A stretch of 30,710 nucleotides of DNA from Chara braunii (GCA_003427395.1 BFEA01000005.1:4385455-4416164); one strand, 5' to 3'; counted from the stretch's first letter, positions 1 to 10,109 are shown. Program-made: numbers and translations. Notes: generated from the letters alone by a model not told the origin.

Positions 1-824
1 GGTGGCGAGATACTGGAACAAACTCTGTTGCGATAATTGTTTGAGTTGGCTCAACATCAGTGTCATTTCAATTGTTATCCTCGCAGGTTCTTCTTNTGAT
101 TGGTTGTTGGGAGTTTATCAGGGAGTGAGAAACATTGTGTGTCTTCTCCCCATTTGTGCATAGTTGTATTCCGCTGCCTAATCTGATCTATGTAGTGCGG
201 ACTCTGTCTCATCTCCCCCTTCTCTTATGCATGTATGGGCGTGTATGAGATTGTTTGTGTGTGAGTGGCGGTAAAAATCGTGAGACAACCAAGTTCATAA
301 CACCTTACCTGGCTGCATGCTGAGTGTGTGTCGAGTACCTCTACTTCCCCTCCTCTCTGGTGGTCGCTGTTGCTGTCTGGTCTAGTCCGGTCTGAAGGTT
401 AGGACTCAAGTGTCTGGGCACGCCAGAGTTGAGAGCTGGTCAAACTCCTTGTCTGGTCCTGTTGTCCTGACATCTGATCTGACATCTGCGCTATAGGAGT
501 TAGTAAAGGTAGGAGAAAGCTGGGGGTTGTAGCAGATTGTCACGTCAAGTTGCAAGCATAGTCGAACTGGGCAGAAATGATCTGTGATTGACGTATCGTC
601 CAGGGCATCTGACATAGAGAACACTCCAGCTACTCCCTGTGCAGGAGGACAGACAAACAAGAGTTAAATTAAAGAAAGAAAAAAGAGACAAAGCCAGCCC
701 AAAAGGAGAGAGAGATAGGTGGTAATCAAGTGAGACACATACAGCGAGTTAAAAAAAAAAAAAAAAAAAAGCAGAATCCCCATCCACGTTAGATCAAACA
801 AAAGAAAATCAGTGGGGCACCTAC
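1..824. other. unassigned 5' flank
   Basis: No convincing coding region. Open frames here are short and have no recognisable motif. The stretch is TG-rich around 200-380 and becomes purine-rich after 660, leading into the A run at 751-770. It may hold the 5' LTR and leader of the retroelement that follows. I found no second copy of it downstream that would prove an LTR, and no primer-binding site. Confidence 0.5.
751..770 (+). repeat. 20-nt poly-A run
   Basis: An uninterrupted run of 20 A between GTT and GCAG. It could be a simple microsatellite or the tail of an old retroposed sequence. No matching target duplication was found. Confidence 0.9.
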
Positions 825-1049
825 TTGGTTGGGGCCAGCGGAGGGGTACCTATGCTGCATTCCATCATGGATGATTACCTTATGCAAGGCTTATTGGCCC
901 TCTCAGTCTTGTTGGGCCCATTATTCAAAGTCTTCTTTCCCCTGGGCTTCGGGAGGATATGCACCTCCCGTATGATGATGAGATCCGACACTGTGAAGCC
1001 AAGGCCCTCGGCTGCAGAAAAGGCTGAAGTAGAAGGCCGGCAGGCCTAG

Positions 1050-1591
1050 AAGAAGAAAGAGAAAGAAGAAAGAAAGTGACAGAAAGAAGAAGAAATAAAG
1101 AAGAAAGTGCAGATGGAAGAGGAAAGAATGAAAAAGGAAATGAAAGAAAAGTTAGAAAAGGAGTTGAAGGAAGAACTAAAGACTATAGAAGAAGAAGATG
1201 AACCTGTTGATGATAGGCTCATCCGGCGATGGACAGAAAGGGGGGAAAGTAGCCAGACAGGTGGAGGACTTCAGGTTAAACCGTTGGATTGGTATGATAA
1301 GTATGCATACTCCAGTGACCAGATTGAGGAGACGGAGGAAGAAAGAGATACGTTCATTGCAAAATTGGCGTCCATTGAAGACAAAAGGGAAAAGAACTCT
1401 TGCTGGAGGACAAACGAACTGAATTGCATAGTAAAATGTTGGCTGCAAAGCGACAAGAGCGTGAAGAGAGAAAAAGACTGCAAAGCGACAAGCAAATAGC
1501 AACCGAAGAAAAACTTCCCCTCCTGACAGAAACGGTCCTCCATACAAAGCAAGAATTAGCAATAACAAACAAAACATTGCAGAAAGTTTAG
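1050..1591 (+). pseudogene. gag: gag N-terminal coiled-coil region (broken)
   Basis: The region is lysine- and glutamate-rich in two frames. The frame open at 1107-1499 gives heptad-like MEEERMKKEMKEKLEKE runs and then an EEEDEPVDDRLIRR segment. The frame open at 1400-1591 continues the coiled coil (AAKRQEREERKRLQSDK), so a frameshift falls near 1400. Long charged coils before the capsid-like domain are what I know from gag of charophyte retroelements. That family link is from memory; the charged helical composition is directly visible. The open segment at 825-1049 lies just upstream in another frame and may be its beginning, but it has no motif of its own. Confidence 0.55.
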
Positions 1592-1763
1592 ACCCAACAA
1601 TATGAATTCGAGGGAATCTGGAACACCTTCCTGCAGAATTCCGCAAAGGATGTTGATCAACATGTGCAGTCATATATTCAGAAATTAGATGATCACATCA
1701 ATCAAACCTTCACTCCTGCCGTAATTGAAAAGATAATTCGCGGCAGCGGAGGAGGAGGAGGAG

Positions 1764-2308
1764 ATGGAGGCGGAGATGGGGGAGATGGAGACAAGAAAGG
1801 AGGGATTGCAACGAGAAGAAAGTGGGGATGTGAGAATAGTTAAAGTGTCGTGGACTTACACAGGCAAGAAGGAGGAGAGTGTCTTACATTGGATTGTTGT
1901 CGTAGAGTCTTATGTATATGGACAACGCATTCCATATTGGGACAGAGTCTTGATGGCCACTTCGTGTATGGCCAGAGACGCAATGAGCTTCGCCATATCG
2001 TTGCAAAAAGAAGCCAACTGTCAAACTATGATTGAATACTCATAGCAAACGAGTATTGAAGAGATTTCTTCAAAGCTATCAGAGAAAGATTTGAAGATAA
2101 AAATTTGGCACGTAGAACAGAAATGCTGATATTAAACATTGCGGATCGAAAATGGAAGAGGGCATCGACACTCAAAGCAACGATGGGTAACTTTTACAAC
2201 GCATTGAACATGGACTCACCCCTACTCAAATCCTTAATAACTTCGCAAGGGCACTACCCGACCCTCTCTGTACTCAGCTTTATCCCCGCACAAAGGAAGA
2301 GGGGATGA
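1764..2308 (+). pseudogene. gag: gag core (capsid-like) region, frameshifted
   Basis: The frame open at 1764-2045 contains YTGKKEESVLHWIVVVESY and a following ATSCMARDAMSFAISL. This matches the beginning of the Retrotrans_gag domain, in which a hydrophobic and aromatic helix is followed by an alanine-rich helix. Between about 2046 and 2304 the reading passes through other frames with stops. Sequence before it (1740-1800) is a GGA/GAG-rich low-complexity stretch. The segment sits between the coiled coil and the CCHC part of the same gag. Confidence 0.55.
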
Positions 2309-2952
2309 CGTACGAGAAGTTCAGCAAGATTGCTATAGATCATGTTGGCTTCTTAGTCGAAGCTAACTACTGCCATTATTGGAAAAATCTGCAAGCGGGT
2401 AAGAAGTGGCAGAACCGCACTATCTCAGGGAATATACCTGGGAAGGACAACCTTCTTCTTACCTTTGAAGAAGGAGGTATCGAGACTCTCTCCTATGACC
2501 AGATAAACTACAGTCTGGAGGGAGGACCCAACGACACAGTAGTTCAAGAGGGGGACTACGCGGCCGTTGCAGCCCGCAGGGGAGGGCGACAAGGAAGAGG
2601 ACGTGGCCAAGGAAGAGGAGGCCGTGAATGTGGAGGAAGAGGACCCGGTACCCAGAGGGGTGGTGGCGAAGGTAGCTACTACGTGGGAGGAAGGGGCAAT
2701 GGTCCCTCGCAAGGTGGCCGAGCTTTCAACTCCACTTGGGGTAGAGGACGAGGCACTTGGTATAACAATTGGGATAAGTCATATCCGCCCCATCCACATC
2801 TGCCCGAAGGGGAGCCTTTGAAGAAATTGGGGTTTACAGAAAAAGTTTGGCAAGAAAGAAAAGTCACCGATCAATGCCTCAAATGTGGTGACCCCAACCA
2901 CATCGTTCCCTTCTGCCCAGATTTCAAACAACCAAAAGGGAACAACCAGTAG
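2305..2952 (+). pseudogene. gag: gag C-terminal part with RGG-rich linker and CCHC zinc knuckle
   Basis: This is the longest open part of element 1 gag, 215 codons. Residues 1-90 resemble the end of a retrotransposon capsid domain (TYEKFSKIAIDHVGFL). Residues about 91-150 are an arginine/glycine-rich nucleic-acid-binding linker with repeated RGRG and GGRG. Residues about 192-205 are a CCHC knuckle, CLKCGDPNHIVPFC, with spacing C-x2-C-x4-H-x4-C, which binds the element RNA during packaging. It ends in TAG at 2950-2952. The protease lies about 120 nt downstream in another frame, so no fused Gag-Pro is readable today. Confidence 0.8.
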
Positions 2953-3071
2953 AGGTTTCAGTTGCCTCTACCGGAACTTCGGATGTAAATAGAAAGACAT
3001 CGAAGGTTCCTCGGGCAGAAACTGATAAGACAGACAATCCCCACCTCGTTAGCTGTCCAAAAGTAGTAAGT

Positions 3072-3463
3072 GTGTGGACCTCGCTAGGTGGATCCCTCGC
3101 TGGCATGGGTGATGAGTTGGCCACTCATCGTCAAGCCTGGATTGAGATGGAAAAACGAAAAGGAATGTTAATAATTGCAGATCTAGAAGTAAATAAAGTA
3201 AGAATTGGAGGTATGATTGACAACGGGTCAACGCGGAGCTATATAAGTAAAAAGGGTTTGCAAAAGTTGTGACTCGGGCTTAAGGTAAAACAGTTAGATG
3301 AGCCCGTACTCAGTAAATTAGCAAATAGTACTGAAACTGTAAGGGTCCAGACATACTTCCGGCTCGAAGCAGAGGGGAAGGTGGAACGCGTTCTCCACTC
3401 TCTGACTCTCTTGGTGGAAGATAGTCTCTCTCTTTTGACATTTTTTTAGGTATGGATTGGGGG
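3072..3463 (+). pseudogene. pro: retropepsin-like aspartic protease, active site altered
   Basis: The open frame at 3072-3272 carries the retropepsin active-site region, IDNGSTRSYISKKGL, around 3216-3260. The expected motif is D-T/S-G; here it is D-N-G (Asp at 3219-3221, Asn at 3222-3224), so the conserved hydroxyl residue is missing. After a stop at 3270-3272 the frame changes. The terminal DIFLGMDW box of gypsy proteases is readable at 3437-3460, next to a 7-T run. The enzyme would cut Gag-Pol as a dimer. With the frame break and altered motif this copy is very probably dead. Confidence 0.7.
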
Positions 3464-3808
3464 GAAGCTGCAGAAGTGGATATAAAGTTAAGGGATCATG
3501 AGTGTTGGCTCCCAAGTCCGCAGGGTGGAAATAAGAAAATCCGCCTATTCCATGAATCTGGTAAGGAAAGCATCTTGGCTCATTGTTGTATGAGTGCCCC
3601 CGCGTTCGCTCGCCATGTTAAGAAATACAATTTGTATGATCAAGTGTTTGTAGCATATGTGCGCCCGGTGAAGGAAGGAGAAGCCAAAAAAGAGGCAAAG
3701 TCCCCAGAAATTGAAAAGCTTTTGAAAGAATTCGCAGATGTGGCAGAGACCTCAAGCGGTGTGGTGGAACGACCAATCAAACATCGTACCAGGAAGTCAG
3801 ATTCCTAA
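3434..3808 (+). pseudogene. pol: protease-RT connecting segment
   Basis: The frame open from 3434 to 3808 begins with the GMDW box that closes gypsy proteases. It continues through a poorly conserved linker to KLLKEFADV, which resembles the segment before the RT fingers in gypsy Pol. A short open piece around 3800-3890 in the next frame (PIYRISPKEFDEL) is the usual proline-rich entry to RT and stops at TAA near 3890. So at least two frameshifts lie between the protease and RT. Confidence 0.65.
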
Positions 3809-3899
3809 GGGGCCTATATATAGAATATCACCCAAAGAATTTGATGAACTGCGAACCCAACTTGATGAAATGTTGGAAAGGGATAGATAAGGCCTAGCT

Positions 3900-4339
3900 C
3901 CTCGCCTTATGGTGCGTCAGTGCTATTTGTTCCAAAGAAAGATGGCGGGGTCCGCATGTGTATTGATTACAGGAGATTAAATGATATAACTATTAAGAAT
4001 GTTAAGCCATTACCCAGAATCGATGATTTGCTAGATCGAGTTCAAGGAAGCAGGTACTTTACGAATATTGACCTAAAGTCTGACTACCATCAGATTGAGG
4101 TAGAGCCAGAAGACCAATACAAGACTGCCTTTCAAACAAGGTATGAGCACTATGACTTCATTGTGTTGCCCTTTGGTCTTACGAATGCCCCAACAACTTT
4201 CCAAAGAATTATGAATGAACTTTTCCGCGAGTGGCTTGATAAATTTGTAATTGTTTATCTTTATGATATCTTGATTTTTATTAAAGAGCTGAAAGAACAT
4301 TGTGAGCGCCTTCGACTTGTGCTAAACAAATTACGGTGA
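3900..4339 (+). pseudogene. pol: Ty3/gypsy reverse transcriptase, catalytic Asp replaced
   Basis: Clear RT fingers and palm: LFVPKKDGGVRMCIDYRRLN, then FTNIDLKSDYHQI with the first catalytic Asp, LPFGLTNAPTTFQ, and the motif that should be YLDD. That motif reads VYLYDILIF: codon 4262-4264 is TAT (Tyr) where GAT (Asp) is expected. The second residue of the metal-binding pair remains at 4265-4267. The frame stops at TGA (4337-4339); an extra T at 4337 explains the shift into the next segment. Family membership is secure; activity is not expected. Confidence 0.88.
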
Positions 4340-5051
4340 GGCAAAATTGAAATTGAATAAGAAGTGTGAGTGGGCTAAGCGTCAAGTTTTATATCTGGGG
4401 CATGTGCTTGATGGTGATGGGATCAAACCGGAAGACGCAAAGATTGCAGCCATTCGCCATTGGCCTAACCCCCACACTTTGACTGAGTTACGGTCGTTCC
4501 TTGGGCTAGCCAACTATTATCGGCGGTTCGTTAGACACTTCACGATAATTGTTGCACCCCTTCGCCGATTGCTGAAGAAAGAAACCATCTGGAAGTGGGA
4601 TTCAGATTGTACGGCTTCGTTCAAACGTCTAAAGAGATGTCTAATTAATTATCCGATTTTGAAGGTTGTTGATCCTTCTTTGCCCTTTGTCGTCACAACC
4701 GACGCCAGTCAGTACTGGATAGGCGTTGCACTCCAACAGGACGACGGGAATGGATACAGGCCTGTTGAATTTGTGTCCCGACGATTACCTAATGAGAAAG
4801 TCGCCGCTTCTACGTATGAGAGAGAGTTGTTTGCTCTCCGCGGACCTCTAGATCACTGGCGACACTATCTCTTACGACACCACTTCAAAGTGTATTCAGA
4901 TCATGAGACACTTCACTGGCTTAAAACACAGGCCCGGATGACGCCTAAATTGACTAGGTGGGCTGTTGAGATTGATCAGTATGACTTTGAACTTAAGCCA
5001 GTACAAGGGAAATATAATGTTGTCGTTGATGCATTAAGTCGAAGATTCTGA
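4340..5051 (+). pseudogene. pol: RT connection domain and RNase H
   Basis: It continues RT in the next frame. FLGLANYYRRFV is the classic gypsy RT thumb signature. RNase H follows with its acidic residues visible: VVTTDAS, YERELFAL, YSDHETLHWL and VVVDALSRR. All four acidic positions seem retained, so this domain is better preserved than RT. The frame is uninterrupted for 234 codons from 4347 to 5051. RNase H removes the RNA template during cDNA synthesis. The frame ends in TGA, and integrase resumes in another frame. Confidence 0.87.
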
Positions 5052-5094
5052 TTTCTTCAGTGCCATTGTAACATATTTAGATGTCGGCACCGAT

Positions 5095-5705
5095 GTGCAA
5101 AAGAAGATTAGAAAAGCGTTACCCACATATCATGTTTATGGCGCTATGATTAAGCGTATGCAGGAAGCGCCACAAGAGTTTTCTAACTATCGAATTACAC
5201 AAGGACTGTTGTTTGAACAGACCGATGTGCATGATAGGCTTTGTATTCCGAATGTGGAAGAGATCAAAAGTCTGATCTTGGGGGAATGCCATGACACCGA
5301 AGGCCATTTTGGATGGAAGAAGACGTATGCGAACCTTTTGCGTTCCTACATTTGGCCTCGTATGAAACCCGACTGCATCGCTTATGTGCAGGGCGGTCAA
5401 GTGTGCCAAAGAAATAAGAGCACTACCCAACCTCCCCTTGGTTTATTGAAGCCTTTGCCAATTCCGACAGGTCCAGGAGACTCTGTGTCCATTGATTTTA
5501 TGGATACTGAAGTGAAAAGCAGGAATGGAAAAATGCAAGTTATGGTCATAGTTGACAGGTTTAATAAGTATGTTGTCTTTGTAGCATTGCCAGCAGAAGC
5601 AAGAACAAAATTGGTAATCCGGGAATTCTTTAACCACTGGGTGAAGGATTATGGACATCCTCTGACGATTGTAAGTGATAGAGATTCGCGGTTCCTTTGC
5701 ATTTG
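5095..5705 (+). pseudogene. pol: integrase N-terminal zinc and core domains, truncated
   Basis: An H2C2-type region is seen: HDTEGH near 5290, then YVQGGQVCQRNK. The first cysteine of the CxxC pair is replaced by Gly (GGT at 5395-5397), which should damage zinc binding. The core domain begins with DSVSIDFMD (first catalytic Asp) and reaches IVSDRDSRF (second catalytic Asp). Then the sequence jumps directly to material that normally follows the integrase, so the third catalytic residue (Glu) and the rest of the core are gone. Codons after SDRDSRF up to the stop at 5751 are out of frame. Confidence 0.85.
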
Positions 5706-6011
5706 CATACGTATCCAGTGTTTCACGCCTCAAAGCTCTTACCTTGCATGACGAACGAGTTGTTTCCTAGTCGCAGATCGGCGCTTCCTCCTAGTGTGGA
5801 TGGGAAACATGACGTGGACAAGATTATTATTGAAAGTACTTTTCAAACTAGACGTAGAGGCAAACCCCAGCGACAATATAAAGTAAGATTTGCATATCAG
5901 GACCGAAGTGAAGATCGTTGGTTCACAAGAGAAGAATTGATTGAGTCTGCACCTCATATTGTATCTGATTATGAAAGAGCTAGAAGAGGAATAAGCATCA
6001 TAGATAGATGA
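5697..6011 (+). pseudogene. pol: integrase C-terminal tail with chromodomain-like segment
   Basis: YPVFHASKLLP at the start is the HPVFHVS-type box found near the C-terminus of chromovirus integrases. Residues about 40-90 (VDKIIIESTFQ, RQYKVRFAYQD, DRWFTREEL) follow the chromodomain pattern: a beta strand, a charged turn, a second strand with aromatic residues, then a Trp and an acidic helix. In chromoviruses this domain steers integration towards marked chromatin. Frame differs from the integrase core. Ends with TGA at 6009-6011. Confidence 0.72.
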
Positions 6012-6589
6012 AGGTTTTCTCAGAGGACTTCAAAACTAGGCCGGTGAGAGTAAAAGGGCCTTTAGCCGTTCAGACCCTGAATGACGAACGCAGCATAATG
6101 GGGCCCACTCGGCCTGAACTCAATTCGTGAAAAGCAGATCAAAAGACATGTTCTCTGGGTCAAAAGTCACATCCTAAATGAAGTGAGGAGTTGTGTCAAA
6201 GGTCACAGTCGTGCCCTAGGACGAACAGTTGCAGCATTCAATTGTGAGAGTCACGTCTGTTCGTCCAGGGGGCTGTGCAAGTTATGTATGTTCGTGCAGT
6301 AGATGTGTCTGTTCGTGCAGAAGTTGTGTCTGTTCGAATGGTAATCAATGGGGTAGAGTCCCAATCCAAGTCAAAGGCCAATAGGCAGTCCAGATCCAGA
6401 CCCAAAGTCCAAAATTCAGGCCTAAAGGCCGCATCAGCAGCAGACCCTGAGGGAAAGGTACTAGGACACATTCTGCAGTGGTCTAGGACTGGGGAAAGAC
6501 CCAAGGACTGATTCAGACCTCGCGAAGGGAGGCCAGCACTATAAGAGACCAGGCCAGCCTCCCCACACGACAGATCTCCACTTGCATTG
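6012..6589. other. spacer after element 1, with a 21-bp repeat
   Basis: No coding signal. It should contain the polypurine tract and 3' LTR if element 1 were complete, but I found no pair to match. Around 6255-6341 a short unit with GTCTGTTCGTGCAG is repeated. Confidence 0.45.
6286..6341 (+). repeat. 21-bp tandem repeat, nearly three units
   Basis: Units begin at 6286, 6307 and 6328 (GTATGTTCGTGCAG, GTCTGTTCGTGCAG, GTCTGTTCGAATGG), exactly 21 bp apart. A related unit, GTCTGTTCGTCCAG, lies at 6255. The period is a multiple of three, so any frame across it shows a 7-residue repeat, but there is no other sign of coding. Confidence 0.8.
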
Positions 6590-6760
6590 ATGCGCGGAAG
6601 TGCTGAAGCACTTGTGCGCGAGCATGCAGGGATAATGCGCTGGTTGGAAGCTGCGCAAGCAGAGGAAGAAGAGGCTGGGCGCTGACTGGCAGAAGCAGCC
6701 ATAGCTGTGCCAACATTATTGGTAGAAGTAGAGGGGTTAGTAGTAGACATCAGTGAGTAG
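6590..6760 (+). pseudogene. short gag-like helical fragment
   Basis: From ATG 6590 the frame reads SAEALVREHAGIMRWLEA, then AQAEEEEAGR, a TGA at 6683-6685, and continues in frame as LAEAAIAVPTLLVEVEG to a TAG at 6758-6760. The Ala/Glu-rich amphipathic helices resemble the gag-like coils further on. The similarity is compositional only. It could also be chance coding on the strand opposite a minus-strand frame (6238-6780) that is open but shows no motif. Confidence 0.33.
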
Positions 6761-7716
6761 CATTCATAGCAGATCCTCATAAGTAGGGAGTGAGCATGCA
6801 GAGTGAGACAAGGGAACCAAGACAGGGATCTCGTAAGGGAGAGAGAGAGAAGACAGGTTTGGATATGGTGGAAACTTACCTGTTGGCGCCATACCTGTGA
6901 TCTGAGGGCAGACGCTGGCTGAGCCAGGCCCTATATTGAGAATGGAACGAAAGAAACTTGTACTCTGTTGGCGCTGAATTCTTGGACTTGAGATACTCTT
7001 TGTATGATGTTGTTGTGATAATATGAGATGAGCTATCTGGTTCTCATCTCGATTTGGCTTCGTGTGAAGTTTCTCTATCTGTATGATGACATTTATGCAC
7101 GCAATGAGATACACTCCAGCAAGCCATGAGCAGTCAGGTTCCTTGCACTTGCTGCAGTCGAGTCTGTCTTGAGAGTTGGTCATCTCTTTCTGCATTGAGT
7201 CACTCCTGTCCAGGTTGTTGTAGATTCCATGCATGATATCTGCACGGGACTTAGTAGGGGTGAGGTGTGTCTGACGCTAGACGACCTGGGAAAACACCTC
7301 AAGGACCGGTAGAGACTGACAGGTTGCTCTGGGTGGTACACTATACCTGAACTCCGAGCTGGAGACAACGCACCCAATCTGCCTAAGTCTTGAGAGAACT
7401 CGGGCTGTCATCGTCGTCCTGACTGCGACATTAAATAATTCTTGAGGAGTTAGGGGGGATCTCCTTAAATGCCTCTTGATCAATCAATAGTTCTATAGCG
7501 ACAAACTACTAAAAGATTAGCATCGAGAAGCTGACAGAGGACCAATTTGAAGCCAAAGCCAGGCAAGATTGGACTGTGGGTGCACGGACAACCGAAGGTT
7601 GTGGACAAATTGGAATGTGGTCGTGAAAGAAGCCGATAGTAGTGGTAGTCTGGCTAAGGTGGAAGAAAGGACCTTTGTAGTCCCTTAGAGAGTCAGTGCT
7701 TAGGTGGTAGGTCGAA
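6761..7716. other. non-coding stretch
   Basis: Nothing recognisable. It contains a good splice-donor-like CAGGTAAGT on the minus strand near 6876-6884, which alone proves nothing. Open frames here are short and lack motifs. Confidence 0.45.
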
Positions 7717-7799
7717 GTGTTGAGGAGCGAAATTCGTTGTGATTGTGCCCCATTCCAAGATGGTGCTACTAAGTCTGAACTACACACCTGTCCACATAG

Positions 7800-8020
7800 T
7801 ACAGAGCAGGATGAGAAGCCTGCCGCAATTCTTCGAGAGCGGAAGGAGAGAAACGAGAAGAAAGCTCTGGAGATACAGGCCAAGAAGTTGGCGTTGCTGG
7901 AAGAAGCAGCAGCCGGAGATGGAAGCGTGGAGCAAGGAACAAGAGGCGGAATTGGCCGCAAAAATGGCTGAAGAAGTTAGCAAGATTATTTGTAACTGCT
8001 TACTTACAATATCAACGCGG
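7800..8020 (+). pseudogene. gag-like coiled-coil fragment, frameshifted
   Basis: One frame gives RKERNEKKALEIQAKKLALL and the next gives EAWSKEQEAELAAKMAEEVS, with the change of frame near 7913. The Lys/Glu/Ala-rich coil matches the style of the gag-like frame that resumes at 8123. I read these as two parts of one decayed gag separated by the AT-rich foldback at about 8047-8113. An intron covering the same interval is a possible alternative. Confidence 0.5.
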
Positions 8021-8046
8021 TGATCAGTTAAATTTATTGTCTAAAT

Positions 8047-8113
8047 GGAAATGTAAATTAAATATGGAGTTCATATAAAATCCATATCAACTCCATATTG
8101 AATTTAGATTTTC
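8047..8113. repeat. AT-rich foldback (MITE-like) inverted repeat
   Basis: Arms at 8055-8076 and 8084-8105 are 22 bp each with only two mismatches and a 7-nt loop. The 11-bp core AATATGGAGTT / AACTCCATATT (8061-8071 / 8089-8099) is perfect. Weaker pairing extends outwards to about 8047-8113. It is markedly more AT-rich than the gag-like sequence on both sides and separates two coiled-coil segments. No clear target duplication was found, so insertion is inferred. Confidence 0.7.
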
Positions 8114-8122
8114 ATCAAGTCT

Positions 8123-9043
8123 TTGTTCATTGAGGAAGAAGGGACCTCGTTGCGGAAAAGAGAAGGCAAGCAGATAGCAGCGGGCATAAAAGAAAGGAAG
8201 GAGGAAAGAGAAGAAGCAAGAAGCACTCTGGCTCCACCGGGACATGTGGAGAAGATTGTAAAAGAATGGGTGGCAGGATTATCCATGGGGGAAGACAGAG
8301 AGGCCGAGTTGATGGTTCCGCAGGTCGAGAGAGAAGCAGTGAGGAAGGGCCTGGAAAGACAGACGAGTCCCTTGTGGCGACAGGCAGAGCAAGAGAAGCA
8401 GTTGGAGTGGAAGTTGCGTCTGGCAAGGGAGATATCAAGGCGCTTGGAAATGGCGGATAAAATGGAGGAATTGAAGGCAGCAGAGGAACGGTTGGGCAAG
8501 TTGGGGGAAGATGCAAGCATACGAAAACGAATTGACACCCTCTCCCATAGCATGAACTCTATTCTAGCAGCTCAACAAGAACAGATAAGGCACCTCCGTG
8601 GGTGCGATATAGCCCTTGAATCCGTACGGGCTGGGTTCCAAGACTTTTCCTAGGGGATGATGATTCATCTCACTAGTGAGATGCGCGCCGCGATCGTTAG
8701 GAAAAAGAAGTTTTGCACCGACGCAATTGAGGGTGTGAAGATGATAGCCCCCTAAAAAGAGGAGACTCAAGGACGGTATCCCTCGAAGACCATGTCCTGG
8801 TAGCCTTTCAGGCTTTAAAGGACGAAGCGACTATTTTCTCTAGATCGCTCACACGCGCCGCCCAACCTTAGCGACTTTTTCGCTGCATTGCGAGAACGCT
8901 TTGGGGACATCACTAGCGGGCTGAGGGCGTCCGATGATTTCCAAATGATCCATACGCGGTCGTAAAAAAATGTGCACGCTTTAAAGGCCGCTGTTGATGA
9001 ACTCATCACTGTGCCTGGCCATGGAGTTACTGAAGCACTGTGA
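8123..9043 (+). pseudogene. gag: retrotransposon gag-like gene, several stops
   Basis: The first 176 codons are open, from a non-ATG position to TAG at 8651-8653. They encode a highly charged helical protein (KEERKEEREEARS style, REISRRLEMADKMEEL, then RHLRGCDIALESVRAGFQDF). The same frame resumes as LTSEMRAAIV and FCTDAIEGVKMIAP to TAA at 8753-8755. After a segment readable in another frame (HVLVAFQALKDEATIFSRSL, about 8787-8850) it returns as LSDFFAALRERFGDITSG and HALKAAVDELITVPGHG to TGA at 9041-9043, with one further TAA at 8963-8965. The last parts resemble the Retrotrans_gag core of charophyte elements. There is no protease or pol downstream, so this is a gag-only remnant. Confidence 0.65.
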
Positions 9044-10109
9044 TAAACCGACCAAACACAGACTGAAACACAACTGATTTCTGAGTTTTGCTCATGGACT
9101 GAATGCCTTGCTGAGTTTCTCGCTTGCTACTAAGTTCTTTAAGTCCGTGTGTGTGCACGCTCGCTGGTGTGCATATCTGTCTAAGTGCTTGATGGCTTGA
9201 GTGTGTGTGTGACCCGCAAGGGCACTTGTTAGTTCGTTGGGCCCTCAGGGCCGGTACTTACCTTTGGCCGTGACATTGAGGATTGCAGTGGGGAAAACAC
9301 TCAAGTGGAGGGGGAAGAGGCCCACAACACTTGAAGCAGCGGGGAAACACTCAAGTAGCAGGTAGGCCGGTGCCACACCCTGAAGAGGGAGATGTGCCGG
9401 ATACTCGAGGACGAACAGAAGAAGACAAAAGTGGCATTTGTAGAGGCCCAATAGTTGTAGGCTAAGTCTAGGCGGGTACTAGTCCAACCAGTCTGAGTCA
9501 GGGCTATACGCGCAATATCAGAGTCTGCAAGGATGTTTCCTTCGAAAGGGAGGAGGTACCGGTTGCTTGGAAGGTCGAGCGGCCTGGAAGTCACCGCCCA
9601 AGAGGCAAGCAAGCCGCCATATCTCCAGGCTGGACAAAGAGCCTAGCCTCATTGTTAGTGTGCAAGTTTGGTGACACACTGGTTGGAGCGCTGGCTGGAG
9701 CAGCGCTGCTGGGGAAGGAGCAAGGACACGAAGGAGGAAGAAGACCAGGAGCAAGGGGGAGCACCATAGGTACTTAGCTCGCTATGGTGGCAGCCATCTT
9801 CATCACCTTGATGGGTGCTGCAGCAGGAAGGTCCCTGTTGCGGGAGAGCTACACCAAGTAGCTTCGAGGCAGAGTCAGGCATAGCGGTCTGAGCTAGAGC
9901 AGCCATAGCTGCTTTGCGTTGTCCTTTGGACATCAGGGCAAGGCCCGAGTAATCCGTCGTAGCCTCGGCCTATGAGAGTGAACAGTGAGGGAGGCGGTCA
10001 TGGCTATGGTGGACCTCAAGTGATACCTGCAGTAGAAGAGGGACTCGGACATTGATTCTGGTTCAGCCATTCAACATTGTACTATTATTTCTTGTGTGAA
10101 TAAGAGAGG
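9044..10109. other. mostly unassigned; one minus-strand open frame
   Basis: No domain is recognised. The minus strand is open from an ATG at 9933 to 9655 (92 codons, beginning MSKGQRKAAMAALAQT). It is hydrophilic at first, then Ser/Gln/Cys-rich, which may be chance. GGCCCTCAGGGCC (9240-9252) is a perfect inverted repeat. A short phrase with GGGGAAA and CACTCAAGT occurs at about 9290-9306 and again at about 9340-9357. Confidence 0.35.

Larger units (their letters stand above)
825..6011 (+). mobile_element. decayed Ty3/gypsy (chromovirus-like) retrotransposon, element 1
   Basis: Domains occur in the order gag coiled coil, gag core, CCHC zinc knuckle, aspartic protease, reverse transcriptase, RNase H, integrase and chromodomain, all on the plus strand. 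RT before integrase, followed by a chromodomain, is the Ty3/gypsy chromovirus order. The reading frame changes at least at about 1400, 2300, 3272, 3800, 3900, 4337 and 5050, and several in-frame stops occur, so it cannot make a normal Gag-Pol. No LTR pair or primer-binding site was identified, so the outer limits are only those of the coding remnants. Confidence 0.85.

Noticed and set aside
1176-1673. A 165-codon minus-strand frame over the gag coil of element 1
   Set aside because: It is the antisense shadow of an A/G-rich coding stretch, giving Leu/Phe/Ser-rich translation with no motif.
2950-2990. UAG read-through signal between gag and protease of element 1
   Set aside because: The frame after TAG 2950-2952 ends again within about 12 codons and the protease lies in another frame; no retroviral or plant-viral read-through context is seen.
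6238-6780. A 180-codon minus-strand frame as a Ser/Thr-rich protein
   Set aside because: Its repeats come from the 21-bp tandem repeat and the plus strand reads as gag-like helix over part of it; no domain or conserved copy supports it.
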